A model generated the notes under the pieces. That model was not told where the DNA came from and did no database searches. It saw only the letters and a program-made list of their open reading frames with translations. From Comamonas testosteroni (GTDB lineage Bacteria > Pseudomonadota > Gammaproteobacteria > Burkholderiales > Burkholderiaceae_C): a DNA stretch of 64,000 bases. Location: positions 3,782,001-3,846,000 of the forward strand of contig CP044131.1 of NCBI GenBank assembly GCA_008727115.1, given 5' to 3'. Numbering within the stretch: position 1 is the first letter of the stretch; every line of letters starts with the position of its first letter. The position numbers were made by a program, and so were the translations under genes. Shown here in pieces: positions 9,006 to 18,672 of the stretch.

Positions 9006-9023
9006 ATTTGCATAAGAGCGAGC

Positions 9024-9677
9024 TTAATTGCTGGTGGTCTTGTCTTCTGTCACCGGTGCTGGCTGGGGGCTCATGGCTGCCAGCTCCTCTTCAGAGATGA
9101 CATCAAACACACGCACCACCTTGGTCACGTCATTGACGCCACGCGCAATCTCGGCAGCACGCTTGGACTCACGCGGCGTGACGATACCCATCAGATAAAC
9201 CACATTGTTTTCGGTCACGACCTTGATAGCAGACGCGGAAATATCCTTGGCGTTGACCAGACTGGCCTTGACCTTGGTGGTGATCAGCGAATCCTGCGAG
9301 CGCTGGCCCAGCGTTGCCGTAAACGGCGCCACTTCAATTTCGTTATAAACCTCGCGCACCATGGACTGCTCACGCACCAGCTTTTCGATGGTGGCCTTGT
9401 CAGTTGCATTGCCTGCCTGGCCTGTCAGCAGCACCACGCGGTTGTAGCTGGTGACACTCGAACGTGCTTTATCCCCCATCACCTCGCCAATGCGGTTGCC
9501 CGCACGCAGCTCAATGCCCTGGTCTTCCACCTGAGTGCCGGTGGTACGGCGGTCCACCGCTGACATTCCTGCCACCGCGGCGCCACCGCCTACCAGTGCG
9601 ACACAACCACTCAAAGCACCGCCCAGAGCCACCACGCTCAGGGCTGCACAAGCAACACGGCTCCACTGCAATTTCAT
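9024..9677 (-). CDS. dolP: BON-domain outer-membrane lipoprotein (DolP/YraP-like)
   Basis: The 217-residue product starts with a lipoprotein signal peptide, with lipobox LSGC placing the acylated cysteine at residue 25. Two BON domains follow (about residues 45-115 and 125-195), the second containing NVVYLMGIVTPRESKRA. DolP proteins support outer-membrane integrity and localise to the periplasmic face of the outer membrane. The ATG overlaps the stop of the upstream SIS gene (ATGA), so the two are translationally coupled. The order yraN-diaA-dolP is the same as in Escherichia coli. Confidence 0.92.
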   Translation of the reverse strand: MKLQWSRVACAALSVVALGGALSGCVALVGGGAAVAGMSAVDRRTTGTQVEDQGIELRAGNRIGEVMGDKARSSVTSYNRVVLLTGQAGNATDKATIEKLVREQSMVREVYNEIEVAPFTATLGQRSQDSLITTKVKASLVNAKDISASAIKVVTENNVVYLMGIVTPRESKRAAEIARGVNDVTKVVRVFDVISEEELAAMSPQPAPVTEDKTTSN

Positions 9678-10282
9678 AAAGGCATCTCCTGGTCACCAAG
9701 CAGTTGAGAGTCCACACCATCGGCCAGACAGTGCAGGATCAAAGTATGGGTTTCACGCACGCGCGCCGCACGGTCATGGGGCACGCAGATCAGTACATCG
9801 GTCTCGCGCACGACGGCCGCCAGGTTACCGCCTGTACGGCCCGTCAATACCACCGCCATCATGTCCCGCTCATGAGCCGCTTCCAGTGCATCCAGCACGG
9901 CTATGTCATTTCCAGTCACGGACATGAGCAGCAGCAAATCACCTGGCTGGCCAAGGGCACGCACCTGCCTAGCCAGATACTGGCTGGCATTGCCGCCGGA
10001 GCCTGTGGCGCCCACAGAGCCCAGCAGGCCGCCATCGGACGTCAGGGCCACGGCCGCCAGCTCTGGGCGATCTCGCTCAAAGCCTGCGACGCACAGGGAT
10101 GCAAATAATTGGGCATCGCTGGCCGATACGCCCGCGCCGCAAGCCAGTACCTTGCCGCCACCCGTCACGCAGGCCAGCATGGCCTGTACGGCAGAAGCAA
10201 TGGGTTGGCTCAGCGCCTGGGCGGCCTGGTATTTCAGGTCGGCACTGTCGATGAAATGCTGTTGGATTCGTTGCTCAAGCAT
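9674..10282 (-). CDS. diaA: SIS-domain protein, DiaA/GmhA-like
   Basis: The 202-residue SIS-fold protein contains KVLACGAGVSASDAQLFAS and LLLLMSVTGNDIAVLDAL, resembling phosphoheptose isomerase GmhA and the DnaA initiator-associating protein DiaA. Placement between yraN and a dolP-like gene is the conserved context of DiaA, which tetramerises and promotes DnaA assembly at oriC. I therefore favour DiaA over GmhA, but sequence alone does not exclude an isomerase. The start ATG at 10282 has no strong Shine-Dalgarno. Confidence 0.85.
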   Translation of the reverse strand: MLEQRIQQHFIDSADLKYQAAQALSQPIASAVQAMLACVTGGGKVLACGAGVSASDAQLFASLCVAGFERDRPELAAVALTSDGGLLGSVGATGSGGNASQYLARQVRALGQPGDLLLLMSVTGNDIAVLDALEAAHERDMMAVVLTGRTGGNLAAVVRETDVLICVPHDRAARVRETHTLILHCLADGVDSQLLGDQEMPL

Positions 10283-10372
10283 GGAGGCCCGATGATACCC
10301 GCCACCTGTTATCTCTTTGGTAGCAAACCGTTATTTGCACATCAGTGTTGTGCTGCAAATGTGACGCTGTAG

Positions 10373-10774
10373 CTACAGTGCCTCAAAGGCTGCCTGAAGC
10401 CACTCCACCGACCCTTTGTCGCCCTGCGTCTGAACCAGCACCACGTCAAAGCGGCAAGCAGGTGGCGCAGACCAGCGCATCAGATAATGCCTGGCTGCCA
10501 GCACAATGCGCTGCTGCTTGGCATGGCCGATGCTGCCGCCCGCACCGCCAAAACGATCGGTGTTGCGGCTGCGCACTTCGACAAAGACCAAAGACCCGTC
10601 GCGGTCACGCAGGATCAGATCGATTTCTCCGCCGCCTCGCCCTGGCGTCCGATAATTACGCTCAACAAGCCTCAAGCCCTTCGCCAGCAGATAGGACAGC
10701 GCCGCATCTTCGGCCTGCTGGCCACGCGCGGTGGTGCTTTGCACCGGTTCAGGCCGCTTTCCAAGGAAATCCAT
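10373..10774 (-). CDS. yraN: UPF0102/YraN family endonuclease-like protein
   Basis: The 133-residue protein shows the YraN pattern GQQAEDAALSYL, GGGEIDLILRDRDGSLVFVEVRSR, with the Glu-Asp...Glu-Val-Lys/Arg core of a restriction-endonuclease-like fold. The cellular role is not established. Its ATG (10772-10774) and the TTG start of the divergent rsmI gene (10774-10776) share one base, so each gene's translation signals lie inside the other gene's coding strand. Confidence 0.9.
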   Translation of the reverse strand: MDFLGKRPEPVQSTTARGQQAEDAALSYLLAKGLRLVERNYRTPGRGGGEIDLILRDRDGSLVFVEVRSRNTDRFGGAGGSIGHAKQQRIVLAARHYLMRWSAPPACRFDVVLVQTQGDKGSVEWLQAAFEAL

Positions 10775-11697
10775 TGACTACCTCTTTCGCCTCTGCACTG
10801 ACTGCCGCACGAGATGCGGCCGCTTCCCAGCATTATCCGCAGGGAGCGCTGTATGTGGTGGCGACGCCCATTGGCAATCTGGCCGACATCAGCCTGCGCG
10901 CCCTGCATGTGCTGCAGATCGTGGACTGCATCGCCTGCGAAGACACCCGCCACACCCAGGGCATGCTGCGCAGCTACGGGCTGGAGCGCCCCGGCAGCCA
11001 GTTGCTCTCTGTACATCAGCACAACGAGGCTGAAGCGGCGCAGCAGGTCATTGAACGCTTGCAGCAAGGCCAGCGCATTGCCTATGTCAGCGATGCCGGC
11101 ACACCCGGCGTCAGCGACCCCGGAGCCCGTCTGTGCGCGGCCCTTCAGGCAGTGGGTCTGCGTAGCATTCCCTTGCCTGGAGCGAGCAGCGTGACCTCGG
11201 CCATCAGCGTGGCCGGCGCCATCACGCCCGCGCAAGGCGAGAGCGGTTTTCTGTTTGCCGGCTTTCTGCCCACCAAGAATGCCGAGCGCCTGGCCGCTGT
11301 GCAAAAACTGGCCGATCAGCCACGCTGCACCGTGCTGCTGGAAGCACCGCATCGCATCATCGAACTGGCCCAAGCGCTGGCCCTGCTGGGCGAGCGTCAA
11401 GTCACGCTGGCGCGCGAGATCACCAAGCAGTTCGAAGACATTGCCACCATGCCTGCCAGCGAGCTGGCGGCCTGGCTGCAGGCCTCGCCCCAGCGCGTCA
11501 AGGGCGAATTCGCCATCGTGCTGCACCCTGTTGCCGTACAACAGGAGTCGGGGGAGTCCGAGCGCGTGCTCAAACTGCTGCTGGCCGAATTGCCGACGAA
11601 AACCGCCGTCAAGCTGGCCGCCGAAATCACGGGCGCCAGCCGCAATACGCTGTACGACCGCGCGCTGGAGCTCAAGCGCGCCGCCGAAGACGAATAA
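10774..11697 (+). CDS. rsmI: 16S rRNA (cytidine-1402 2'-O)-methyltransferase RsmI
   Basis: The product has 307 residues from a TTG at 10774 that follows AAGGA at 6 bp. The core starts LYVVATPIGNLADISLRAL, with EDTRHTQGML and YVSDAGTPGVSDPG as in RsmI, a SAM-dependent tetrapyrrole-methylase-fold enzyme that modifies C1402 of 16S rRNA. An open frame continues upstream to an ATG at 10345, but that part runs antisense to yraN and has no family similarity. Divergence from yraN matches the conserved proteobacterial arrangement. Confidence 0.93.
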   Translation: MTTSFASALTAARDAAASQHYPQGALYVVATPIGNLADISLRALHVLQIVDCIACEDTRHTQGMLRSYGLERPGSQLLSVHQHNEAEAAQQVIERLQQGQRIAYVSDAGTPGVSDPGARLCAALQAVGLRSIPLPGASSVTSAISVAGAITPAQGESGFLFAGFLPTKNAERLAAVQKLADQPRCTVLLEAPHRIIELAQALALLGERQVTLAREITKQFEDIATMPASELAAWLQASPQRVKGEFAIVLHPVAVQQESGESERVLKLLLAELPTKTAVKLAAEITGASRNTLYDRALELKRAAEDE

Positions 11698-11702
11698 GCA
11701 TC

Positions 11703-11755
11703 AAAAGCGCCTGCAGCGCTTATTCAATAAGCGCTAGCAGCTCACTTTTTGATAT
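11703..11755. repeat. Repeat family B hairpin, probable convergent terminator
   Basis: CTGCAGCGCTTATT and AATAAGCGCTAGCAG pair across a single base (11711-11740), followed by CTCACTTTTTG. It lies between the convergent rsmI and Hsp70-like genes and carries the family B core. It probably terminates rsmI. Confidence 0.6.
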
Positions 11756-11765
11756 CAATCTTTCA

Positions 11766-13019
11766 TCAAGCGTAAGCCAGACCGGTGGCGACGCCACCAA
11801 ACAGATCACCTTCCACCTGCGGCACGTCGGGGAAGGCCATGTGCAGCGCGTCACGCAAAGTACGCAAGGCCGACGAGCCGCCGGTCAGGTAAATAGCATC
11901 TGGCGCAACCACTCCCGCCTGCTGCACACATTGCTGCGCGCATTCCACCACGTGCTGCAGCAAGGCTTGCAGCTGCTCTTGCAAGATGGGCGGGGAGACT
12001 TCAGCGGGCAAACCCGCTTCCAGCCAGTCCAGCGCAATAGCCGCCCCCTGATCGCCTTGCGAGGCTGCAATCTTGGCCTGCTCCACCGCATCGGCCAATC
12101 GATGGCCTTCACGCCACTCCAGCACCTTCATCAAGCGCTGATGCAGCTGCAGGTCCCCATAATCGCTCTTGAGATTGCGCGCGGCCACCATGGACTTGGC
12201 GGTATACAGCCATTGAATCAGGTGCCAGGTGGAGAGATCAAAGAACACGCTGCTGGGCACTTCACGCCCGCTGGGACCAATGTGCTTGTAGCCCAGCAAA
12301 GGCATGACCTGAGAAACATTCAGGCGATGATCGAAGTCCGTGCCACCAATATGCACGCCAGTGGTTGCCAAAATGTCCTGCGTGCGATCTGCATGCTGGG
12401 CCTGCTGCGGGCCCAAGCGCACCACCGTGAAGTCTGAGGTACCGCCGCCAATGTCCACCACCAGCACGACCTGCTCTGCACTCAGGCGCTGCTCGTAATC
12501 CAGCGCTGCCGCAATCGGCTCCAGCTGAAAGCTGACCTCGCCCAGGCCTGCTGTCTTGGCGGCTGCAGCCAAGGCTTCCTGCGCCTGCCGGTCACGCTCG
12601 GGATGAGCATCGACAAAATGAACGGGCCGGCCCAACACCACACGCTCAGGCAGACGGCCATCCAGCGCGGCACGCGACTGATCTGCCACGCGCTTGAGGA
12701 AGATGGCGATGATGTCCTGGTAGCTCATGAGCTGCTCATGCACCGCCGTCTTTTCCAGCAGCAAGCTGCTGCCCAGCAGGCTTTTGAGCGAGCGCATCAA
12801 GCGCCCTTCTTCACCCGCCAGATATTGCTGCATGGCATCGCGGCCAAAGTGCGTGCTGCGCTCTTCGGTATTGAAGAACAGCGCAGTGGGCATTCCCGTT
12901 GCGGCACCCTCCAGCGGCAACAAAGTCGCCTGCTGTCCTGGCCTGCGAAAAGCCGCCGCAGAATTGGAAGTCCCGAAGTCAATGCCCAGCGTACCCGGGA
13001 CAGTCAATGTATTTGACAT
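11766..13019 (-). CDS. Hsp70/actin-fold ATPase, YegD-like chaperone homologue
   Basis: The 417-residue protein begins TLGIDFGTSNSAAAF (phosphate 1 motif), has a phosphate 2 motif VVLVVDIGGGTSDFTVVRLG near residue 190 and an adenosine motif IYLTGGSSALRTL near the C terminus. The length fits only the nucleotide-binding domain with a short lid, as in E. coli YegD. There is no DnaK substrate-binding domain. Function of this subfamily is poorly known, and it is not DnaK or HscA. It is convergent with rsmI and shows no operon partner. Confidence 0.88.
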   Translation of the reverse strand: MSNTLTVPGTLGIDFGTSNSAAAFRRPGQQATLLPLEGAATGMPTALFFNTEERSTHFGRDAMQQYLAGEEGRLMRSLKSLLGSSLLLEKTAVHEQLMSYQDIIAIFLKRVADQSRAALDGRLPERVVLGRPVHFVDAHPERDRQAQEALAAAAKTAGLGEVSFQLEPIAAALDYEQRLSAEQVVLVVDIGGGTSDFTVVRLGPQQAQHADRTQDILATTGVHIGGTDFDHRLNVSQVMPLLGYKHIGPSGREVPSSVFFDLSTWHLIQWLYTAKSMVAARNLKSDYGDLQLHQRLMKVLEWREGHRLADAVEQAKIAASQGDQGAAIALDWLEAGLPAEVSPPILQEQLQALLQHVVECAQQCVQQAGVVAPDAIYLTGGSSALRTLRDALHMAFPDVPQVEGDLFGGVATGLAYA

Positions 13020-13170
13020 GGCGAAATATCAAAAATTGAAGCAGCTCTCGCCCGCCCTATAACGAATTCAGTGACTTTTATTCACCAACTCCAATGAGAG
13101 CGCGCGCAAAATGCTCATTTTTTAGCGATTGCCTCGGCAGGCAATGATGATGAAAGAAGCGCACAAAACA

Positions 13171-13200
13171 AAAACGCCTGCTGGTATCAGCAGGCGTTTT
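13171..13200. terminator. Intrinsic terminator after tRNA-fMet / upstream of Hsp70-like gene
   Basis: AAAACGCCTGCTG, loop GTAT, CAGCAGGCGTTTT. It is symmetric, with A and T runs on both sides. On the minus strand it lies 6 bp downstream of the tRNA CCA end. Confidence 0.88.
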
Positions 13201-13205
13201 CAATT

Positions 13206-13282
<77 letters not shown>

Positions 13283-13298
13283 GTATTTCCAAATTATA

Positions 13299-13316
13299 GC
13301 AGGCTTTACAGCCTGC
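13299..13316 (-). terminator. Small hairpin between rplQ and tRNA-fMet
   Basis: GCAGGCT, loop of 4, AGCCTGC lies just downstream of the rplQ stop. There is no long T-run on the minus strand (the next bases are TATAAT), so this may be a weak terminator or processing signal. Confidence 0.45.
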
Positions 13317-13324
13317 CGTGGAAT

Positions 13325-13705
13325 TTATTCAGCTGCAGCGGCTTCTTCAGCGCGCTCAACCAGTTCCACATAAGCCATGGGAGCGTTGTCGCCCACGCGG
13401 AAGCCCATCTTCAGGATACGTGTGTAGCCACCGGGACGCTGTGCGTTGCGGGGACCCAGCACGTTGAACAGCTTGGTCACGCTGTCGCGGTCGCGCAGAC
13501 GGTCAAAAGCCAGGCGGCGGTTAGCCACGGTGTCAACCTTGGCCAGAGTGATCATGGGCTCGATCACGCGGCGCAGTTCCTTGGCCTTGGGGACGGTGGT
13601 CTTGATGGCTTCGTGTTCGATCAGCGAATTCATCATGTTCTGCAGCATAGCCTTACGGTGTGCAGAAGTACGGTTCAGTTTGCGGAGGCCGTTGCCGTGA
13701 CGCAT
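13325..13705 (-). CDS. rplQ: 50S ribosomal protein L17
   Basis: The 126-residue protein begins [20 protein letters not shown], the invariant L17 N terminus. L17 binds 23S rRNA near the exit tunnel. It is the last gene of the alpha operon, 128 bp after rpoA, with a short acidic/alanine tail (EEAAAAE) as in other betaproteobacteria. Confidence 0.98.
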   Translation of the reverse strand: MRHGNGLRKLNRTSAHRKAMLQNMMNSLIEHEAIKTTVPKAKELRRVIEPMITLAKVDTVANRRLAFDRLRDRDSVTKLFNVLGPRNAQRPGGYTRILKMGFRVGDNAPMAYVELVERAEEAAAAE

Positions 13706-13833
13706 GGTGCTTTTCCTTTGACCCTAAGGTCATTTTTTAAAATTAAATCAGACAGCCGTATCAGGTACTGCCCGAGGCACTTGAGACTTTGCTCAAGTCG
13801 AGGCGACCCAAGCAAAGCCCACTATTGTAGCAA

Positions 13834-14832
13834 TTAACGCTTTTCCAGGCCAGCTGGTGGCCAGTTTTCGAGCTTCATGCCCAGTGTCAGACCACGGGAA
13901 GCCAGAACTTCCTTGATCTCGTTGAGCGACTTACGACCCAGGTTAGGAGTCTTGAGCAGCTCGTTTTCGGTACGCTGAATGAGGTCACCGATGTAGTAGA
14001 TGTTCTCTGCCTTGAGGCAGTTGGCAGAACGCACGGTGAGCTCAAGCTCGTCCACGGGACGCAGCAAGATCGGGTCAAACGAAGCAGCAGCACCACGGCC
14101 ACCGGCAGGGGCGTCGAACACGCTGGCGATATCGCCACCGTCCAGCTGGGCAAATACAGCCAGCTGTTCCACCAGGATCTTGGCGGATGCGCGCACTGCG
14201 TCTTCAGCGGTGATAGCACCGTTGGTTTCGATTTCCAGAACCAGCTTGTCCAGGTCGGTACGCTGTTCCACACGTGCGGATTCAACGGCATAGCTCACGC
14301 GCTTGACGGGCGAGAACGAAGCGTCGAGCACGATACGGCCGATCGACTTGGTCGATTCGTCACCATAACGGCGCACGTTGCCGGGCACATAGCCGCGGCC
14401 TTTTTCCACCTTGATCTGCATGTCCAGCTTGCCGCCTTGCGACAGGTGGGCGATGACATGATCAGGGTTGACGATTTCAACGTCGTGGGGGGTCTGGATG
14501 TCACGAGCCGTGACAACACCTTCGCCATCCTTGCGCAGGCTCAGTGTGACTTCGTCACGGTTGTGCAGCTTGAAGACCACACCCTTGAGGTTCAGCAGGA
14601 TGTTGGTCACATCTTCCTGGACACCGTCGATGGAGGAGTACTCATGCAGCACCCCAGCAATCGTCACTTCGGTCGCTGCGTAACCCACCATGGAGGAGAG
14701 CAGAACACGGCGCAGGGCGTTACCCAGCGTATGACCGTAGCCACGCTCAAACGGCTCCAGAACCACCTTGGCGCGGTTGTGGCCAAGTTGTTCGACATTG
14801 ATTGTCTTGGGCTTCAGCAAATTCGTTTGCAT
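13834..14832 (-). CDS. rpoA: RNA polymerase alpha subunit
   Basis: The 332-residue protein has the alpha N-terminal dimerisation domain ([20 protein letters not shown], residues 1-235) and a C-terminal helix-hairpin-helix domain ([19 protein letters not shown]) that contacts UP elements and activators. It sits between rpsD and rplQ as in the standard alpha operon. The 112-bp spacer to rpsD is longer than the others in the cluster, and an internal promoter or processing site there is possible. Confidence 0.98.
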   Translation of the reverse strand: MQTNLLKPKTINVEQLGHNRAKVVLEPFERGYGHTLGNALRRVLLSSMVGYAATEVTIAGVLHEYSSIDGVQEDVTNILLNLKGVVFKLHNRDEVTLSLRKDGEGVVTARDIQTPHDVEIVNPDHVIAHLSQGGKLDMQIKVEKGRGYVPGNVRRYGDESTKSIGRIVLDASFSPVKRVSYAVESARVEQRTDLDKLVLEIETNGAITAEDAVRASAKILVEQLAVFAQLDGGDIASVFDAPAGGRGAAASFDPILLRPVDELELTVRSANCLKAENIYYIGDLIQRTENELLKTPNLGRKSLNEIKEVLASRGLTLGMKLENWPPAGLEKR

Positions 14833-14944
14833 GCAGACTTCCTCTCAATACCCCCGGCTCGTTACACCGGTAAGGCTGGTGAAGCACCCACGGCGCGATG
14901 CCTCGCGCCGTGGGAACGGTTTACAGAAATGTCGCTGCTAAGGA

Positions 14945-15568
14945 TTAACGCGAGTACAACTCAACGATCAGGGATTCGTTGATGTCAGCTGCGAATTCGT
15001 CGCGGTCAGGAGACTTCTTGAAAGTACCTTCTGCCTTGTCAGCAGCCACTTCCACCCATGCGGGGAAGCCCACTTGAGAAGCCAGTTGCAGAGCCTCGAC
15101 GATACGAGCTTGCTTCTTGGACTTTTCACGCACAGCGATCACGTCGCCTTCCTTCACGGAGTAGGAAGGAATGTTCACGGATTGACCGTTCACAGTGATG
15201 GCCTTGTGGGAAACCAGCTGACGGGCTTCCGAACGTGTGGAGCCGAAGCCCATGCGGTACACCACGTTGTCCAGACGTGTTTCCAGCAGGGACAGCAGGT
15301 TGGCGCCAGTGTTGCCGCGCTTGCGCTCAGCAGCTTCGAAGTAACGACGGAATTGCTTTTCCAGCACGCCGTACATGCGCTTGACCTTCTGCTTTTCACG
15401 CAGTTGCAGACCGTAGTCGGAAGTGCGCTGACCAGAAGTGCGGCCATGCTGACCAGGCTTGGTGTCGAACTTAGCCTTGTCTGCGATGGAGCGACGTGCG
15501 CTCTTCAGGAACAGATCGGTGCCTTCGCGGCGGGAGAGCTTGGCCTTGGGGCCGATATAACGTGCCAC
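14945..15568 (-). CDS. rpsD: 30S ribosomal protein S4
   Basis: The 207-residue protein starts at a GTG (15568) preceded by AAAGGA. It begins [20 protein letters not shown] and contains the S4 RNA-binding domain ([20 protein letters not shown]). It is the zinc-free form with no N-terminal cysteine cluster. S4 nucleates 30S assembly and in E. coli represses the alpha operon. Confidence 0.98.
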   Translation of the reverse strand: MARYIGPKAKLSRREGTDLFLKSARRSIADKAKFDTKPGQHGRTSGQRTSDYGLQLREKQKVKRMYGVLEKQFRRYFEAAERKRGNTGANLLSLLETRLDNVVYRMGFGSTRSEARQLVSHKAITVNGQSVNIPSYSVKEGDVIAVREKSKKQARIVEALQLASQVGFPAWVEVAADKAEGTFKKSPDRDEFAADINESLIVELYSR

Positions 15569-15656
15569 TTGATTTCCTTTGTGTCATCTACCGTGCACAA
15601 GCACGGGAGCCGCCCGCGATGCTAATGCACCTGGGCGGCGGTGGGCTTGATAAAAA

Positions 15657-16058
15657 TTAGATACGACGACGCTTTTGAGGGCGGCAGCCGTTGTGGGGAA
15701 CCGGAGTCACGTCCGAGATGGATGTGATACGGATGCCCAGAGCACCCAGAGCGCGAACCGAAGATTCACGGCCAGGACCGGGACCCTTGATTTCAACTTC
15801 CAGGTTCTTGATGCCCTGTTCGATAGCAGCACGACCAGCCACTTCCGAAGCAACCTGAGCTGCAAAAGGAGTCGACTTACGCGAACCCTTGAAGCCCTGG
15901 CCACCGGACGAAGCCCACGACAGAGCATTGCCCTGGCGATCGGTGATGGTGATGATCGTGTTGTTGAACGAAGCGTGAACGTGAGCGATGCCGTCCGAAA
16001 TGTTCTTGCGAACTTTTTTGCGAACGCGTGCTGCAGCGTTGTTTTGTGCCTTAGCCAT
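15657..16058 (-). CDS. rpsK: 30S ribosomal protein S11
   Basis: The 133-residue protein has a basic N terminus and the S11 core [19 protein letters not shown], ending [18 protein letters not shown]11 forms part of the 30S platform. It lies 17 bp downstream of rpsM in the alpha operon. Confidence 0.98.
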   Translation of the reverse strand: MAKAQNNAAARVRKKVRKNISDGIAHVHASFNNTIITITDRQGNALSWASSGGQGFKGSRKSTPFAAQVASEVAGRAAIEQGIKNLEVEIKGPGPGRESSVRALGALGIRITSISDVTPVPHNGCRPQKRRRI

Positions 16059-16075
16059 AGTGATCTCTCAATCCC

Positions 16076-16441
16076 TTATTTCTTCAGAGCCGCTGCACCC
16101 TTGCGCGGACCCTTGCGAGTACGAGCATTCGTGCGGGTACGTTGACCGCGCATGGGCAGACCACGACGATGACGGAAACCGCGGTAGCAGCCGATGTCCA
16201 TCAAACGCTTGATGTTCATCGTGGTTTCGCGACGCAGGTCGCCTTCCAGAGTCATGGGATTCAGGAAGTCACGGATCTTTTCCAGATCAGCGTCCGTCAG
16301 GTCCTTGACCTTCTTGGAATATTCGATACCGCATGCTTCGCAAATCTTGCGAGCTGTAGTACGACCGACGCCATAGATGGCAGTCAGGCCGATTTCAGCA
16401 TGCTTGTGCGGCGGGATGTTAATGCCAGCAATACGTGCCAT
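16076..16441 (-). CDS. rpsM: 30S ribosomal protein S13
   Basis: The 121-residue protein begins [20 protein letters not shown] and has the conserved C-terminal [19 protein letters not shown]13 lies in the 30S head and contacts the P-site tRNA and the 50S A-site finger. It follows rpmJ by 22 bp. Confidence 0.98.
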   Translation of the reverse strand: MARIAGINIPPHKHAEIGLTAIYGVGRTTARKICEACGIEYSKKVKDLTDADLEKIRDFLNPMTLEGDLRRETTMNIKRLMDIGCYRGFRHRRGLPMRGQRTRTNARTRKGPRKGAAALKK

Positions 16442-16463
16442 ATTAGTCCTCTAATGCTTTCAA

Positions 16464-16577
16464 TCAACCTTGGCGCTGCTTGTGGCGCTGGTCAGTGCAG
16501 ATCACGCGCACGACACCTTTGCGGCGGATGATCTTGCAGTTACGGCAGATTTTCTTGACCGAAGCCGAAACTCTCAT
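16464..16577 (-). CDS. rpmJ: 50S ribosomal protein L36
   Basis: A 37-residue reading frame (ATG at 16577, stop at 16464) encodes [20 protein letters not shown] followed by [17 protein letters not shown]. It keeps the zinc ligands C11, C14, C27 and H32. The ATG has a GGAG-type Shine-Dalgarno. It lies between secY and rpsM, where L36 is expected. Confidence 0.97.
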   Translation of the reverse strand: MRVSASVKKICRNCKIIRRKGVVRVICTDQRHKQRQG

Positions 16578-16668
16578 TCTTTTCTCCTAAAACTTTCCAT
16601 CCACTATCGGCCTATCGACCGGGAGCAATGCCCGCGATAGCTCGATGGGCGTCTACTAACTTTTAGCA

Positions 16669-16688
16669 GGCTGCCCACCCGGGCAGCC
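16669..16688 (-). terminator. Hairpin directly after secY
   Basis: GGCTGCCC, loop of 4, GGGCAGCC starts 6 bp after the secY stop codon. It has no U-run on the minus strand, so it may be an attenuator or mRNA-stability element separating the spc and alpha parts of the operon. Confidence 0.5.
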
Positions 16689-16694
16689 TTGTCA

Positions 16695-18008
16695 TCAAAT
16701 ACCAGCCTTAAAGTTCGCTTTTTTCAGGAGCGACTCGTATTGCTGCGACATCACGTAGTTCTGTACCTGCGCCATAAAGTCCATGGTCACCACCACAATA
16801 ATCAGCAGCGATGTACCACCGAAGTAGAACGGAACGTTGTACTTCAGGATCAGGAATTCGGGCAGTAAGCACACGAAGGTAATGTAGATCGCGCCAGCCA
16901 GGGTCAGGCGAACCAGAATCTTGTCAATGTAGCGGGCTGTCTGTTCGCCAGGACGGATCCCGGGGATGAAAGCACCACTCTTCTTCAGATTGTCGGCGGT
17001 TTCCCGGCTGTTAAAGACCAGGGCCGTATAGAAGAAGCAGAAGAAAATGATTGCGGCAGCATAAAGGATGACATAGATCGGCTGACCGGGGGTCAACGTA
17101 CTCGCAATATCCTTCAGCCAGCGCATGGATTCTCCTGCACTGAACCAATTCACCACCGTCGCAGGCAGCAAGATGATCGAGGAAGCAAAGATGGGAGGGA
17201 TCACACCTGCCATGTTCAGCTTCAGTGGCAAGTGCGAAGACTGACCACCATACACCTTGTTGCCGACTTGTCGGCGTGCGTAATTCACCAAAATCTTGCG
17301 TTGACCTCGCTCGACATACACGACGAAATACGTCACGGCTGCCACAACAAGGACAATGAAGATTGCAGCCAGAATGCTCATCGCACCGGTGCGCACCAGT
17401 TCCAGCAAGCCGCCGATAGAGCTCGGCAGACCTGCGGCGATACCGCCAAAGATCAGTATCGAAATACCGTTGCCCAGACCACGTTCCGTAATCTGTTCAC
17501 CGAGCCACATCAGGAAGATGGTGCCGGCCGTCAGGCTGACCACTGCCGTGAGGCGGAAGCCAAAGCCTGGGTTCAGAACCAAACCTGCAGAGCTTTCCAG
17601 TGCAACAGCAATCCCCAAGGACTGAAACAGCGCCAGGCCCAAAGTGCCATAGCGGGTGTACTGGGTAATCTTGCGACGACCCGTTTCACCTTCCTTTTTC
17701 ATCTGCTCGAATGTAGGGACCACATAGGTCATGAGCTGCATGATGATCGACGCCGAGATGTACGGCATGATCCCCAGTGCGAACACTGTGAAGCGCGAAA
17801 GCGCTCCACCCGAGAACATATTGAACAGATTGAGAATGCCGCCCTGCTGGCCAGAGAACAGCTGCTGCAGCTGCGCTGGGTCGATGCCCGGCACGGGGAT
17901 ATGAGCCCCGATACGGTATACGACCAGCGCAAGCAACAGAAAAACCAGACGACGACGCAGGTCGCCGAATTTTCCAGTCTTTGCAATTTGAGCTGCGCTA
18001 GTAGCCAC
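16695..18008 (-). CDS. secY: Preprotein translocase subunit SecY
   Basis: The 437-residue polytopic inner-membrane protein starts at a GTG (18008) with AAAGAAGA upstream. The N-terminal [20 protein letters not shown], the plug region, and about ten hydrophobic segments match SecY, the core of the SecYEG channel. It follows rplO by 24 bp, as in the spc operon. The 117-bp gap between secY and rpmJ is too short for infA, which occupies this position in many other betaproteobacteria. Confidence 0.98.
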   Translation of the reverse strand: MATSAAQIAKTGKFGDLRRRLVFLLLALVVYRIGAHIPVPGIDPAQLQQLFSGQQGGILNLFNMFSGGALSRFTVFALGIMPYISASIIMQLMTYVVPTFEQMKKEGETGRRKITQYTRYGTLGLALFQSLGIAVALESSAGLVLNPGFGFRLTAVVSLTAGTIFLMWLGEQITERGLGNGISILIFGGIAAGLPSSIGGLLELVRTGAMSILAAIFIVLVVAAVTYFVVYVERGQRKILVNYARRQVGNKVYGGQSSHLPLKLNMAGVIPPIFASSIILLPATVVNWFSAGESMRWLKDIASTLTPGQPIYVILYAAAIIFFCFFYTALVFNSRETADNLKKSGAFIPGIRPGEQTARYIDKILVRLTLAGAIYITFVCLLPEFLILKYNVPFYFGGTSLLIIVVVTMDFMAQVQNYVMSQQYESLLKKANFKAGI

Positions 18009-18032
18009 GGATGTCTTCTTTCAGAACTTTAA

Positions 18033-18464
18033 TCAGGCGATGCTGCCACCGGCAGCTTCGATGGCAGCCTTGGCACCGGCAGTAGCGCCGATACCGCTCA
18101 GCTTGACAGCCTTGGTGATTTCACCGCTCTTGATGATCTTGACGACCTTAGCGATAGAACCAACCAGACCGGCTTGCTTCAAAGCAGCCAGATCGACTTC
18201 GGCCAGGCCGAGCTGTTCCAGCTCAGTCAGGGTCACTTCTGCATTGAACTTCAGCAGATGCGACTTGAAGCCACGCTTGGGCAGGCGACGCTGCAGAGGC
18301 ATTTGACCGCCTTCGAAGCCCACCTTGTGGTAGCCACCCGAACGCGACTTCTGACCCTTGTGACCGCGACCGGCGGTCTTACCCAGACCAGAACCGATAC
18401 CGCGACCCACGCGACGCTTGGCGTGCTTGGCGCCGTCTGCAGGCTTGATGCTATTGAGTTCCAT
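18033..18464 (-). CDS. rplO: 50S ribosomal protein L15
   Basis: From the ATG at 18464 the product is 143 residues, [20 protein letters not shown], with the glycine-rich basic stretch [20 protein letters not shown]. An ATG and a TTG directly upstream (18467, 18470) are in frame, but 18464 gives the best spacing to AAAGGA. L15 is a late assembly protein of the 50S subunit. Confidence 0.97.
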   Translation of the reverse strand: MELNSIKPADGAKHAKRRVGRGIGSGLGKTAGRGHKGQKSRSGGYHKVGFEGGQMPLQRRLPKRGFKSHLLKFNAEVTLTELEQLGLAEVDLAALKQAGLVGSIAKVVKIIKSGEITKAVKLSGIGATAGAKAAIEAAGGSIA

Positions 18465-18475
18465 CATCAATCCTT

Positions 18476-18658
18476 TCAGAGAACCTTCACCAAGTAGGCG
18501 ATCTTGTTAATCATGCCGCGCACTTCAGGAGTGTCCTGCAGTTCGCTGACGCTGTTCAGCTTACGCAGACCCAGGCCACGCACAGTCGCGCGGTGCGACT
18601 CCTTGGTGCCGATGGGGCTACGAACCAGCTGAATCTTGACAGTTTGTTGTGTTGTCAT
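18476..18658 (-). CDS. rpmD: 50S ribosomal protein L30
   Basis: The 60-residue protein contains the L30 core [20 protein letters not shown] and GLGLRKLNS. It is the typical bacterial short form and lies between rpsE and rplO in standard order. Confidence 0.97.
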   Translation of the reverse strand: MTTQQTVKIQLVRSPIGTKESHRATVRGLGLRKLNSVSELQDTPEVRGMINKIAYLVKVL

Positions 18659-18672
18659 GTGCTGGACTCCGA

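Noticed and set aside
10345..10773. N-terminal extension of rsmI reading from an ATG at 10345
   Set aside because: It runs antisense through yraN and gives no family similarity. The TTG with AAGGA fits the known N terminus.
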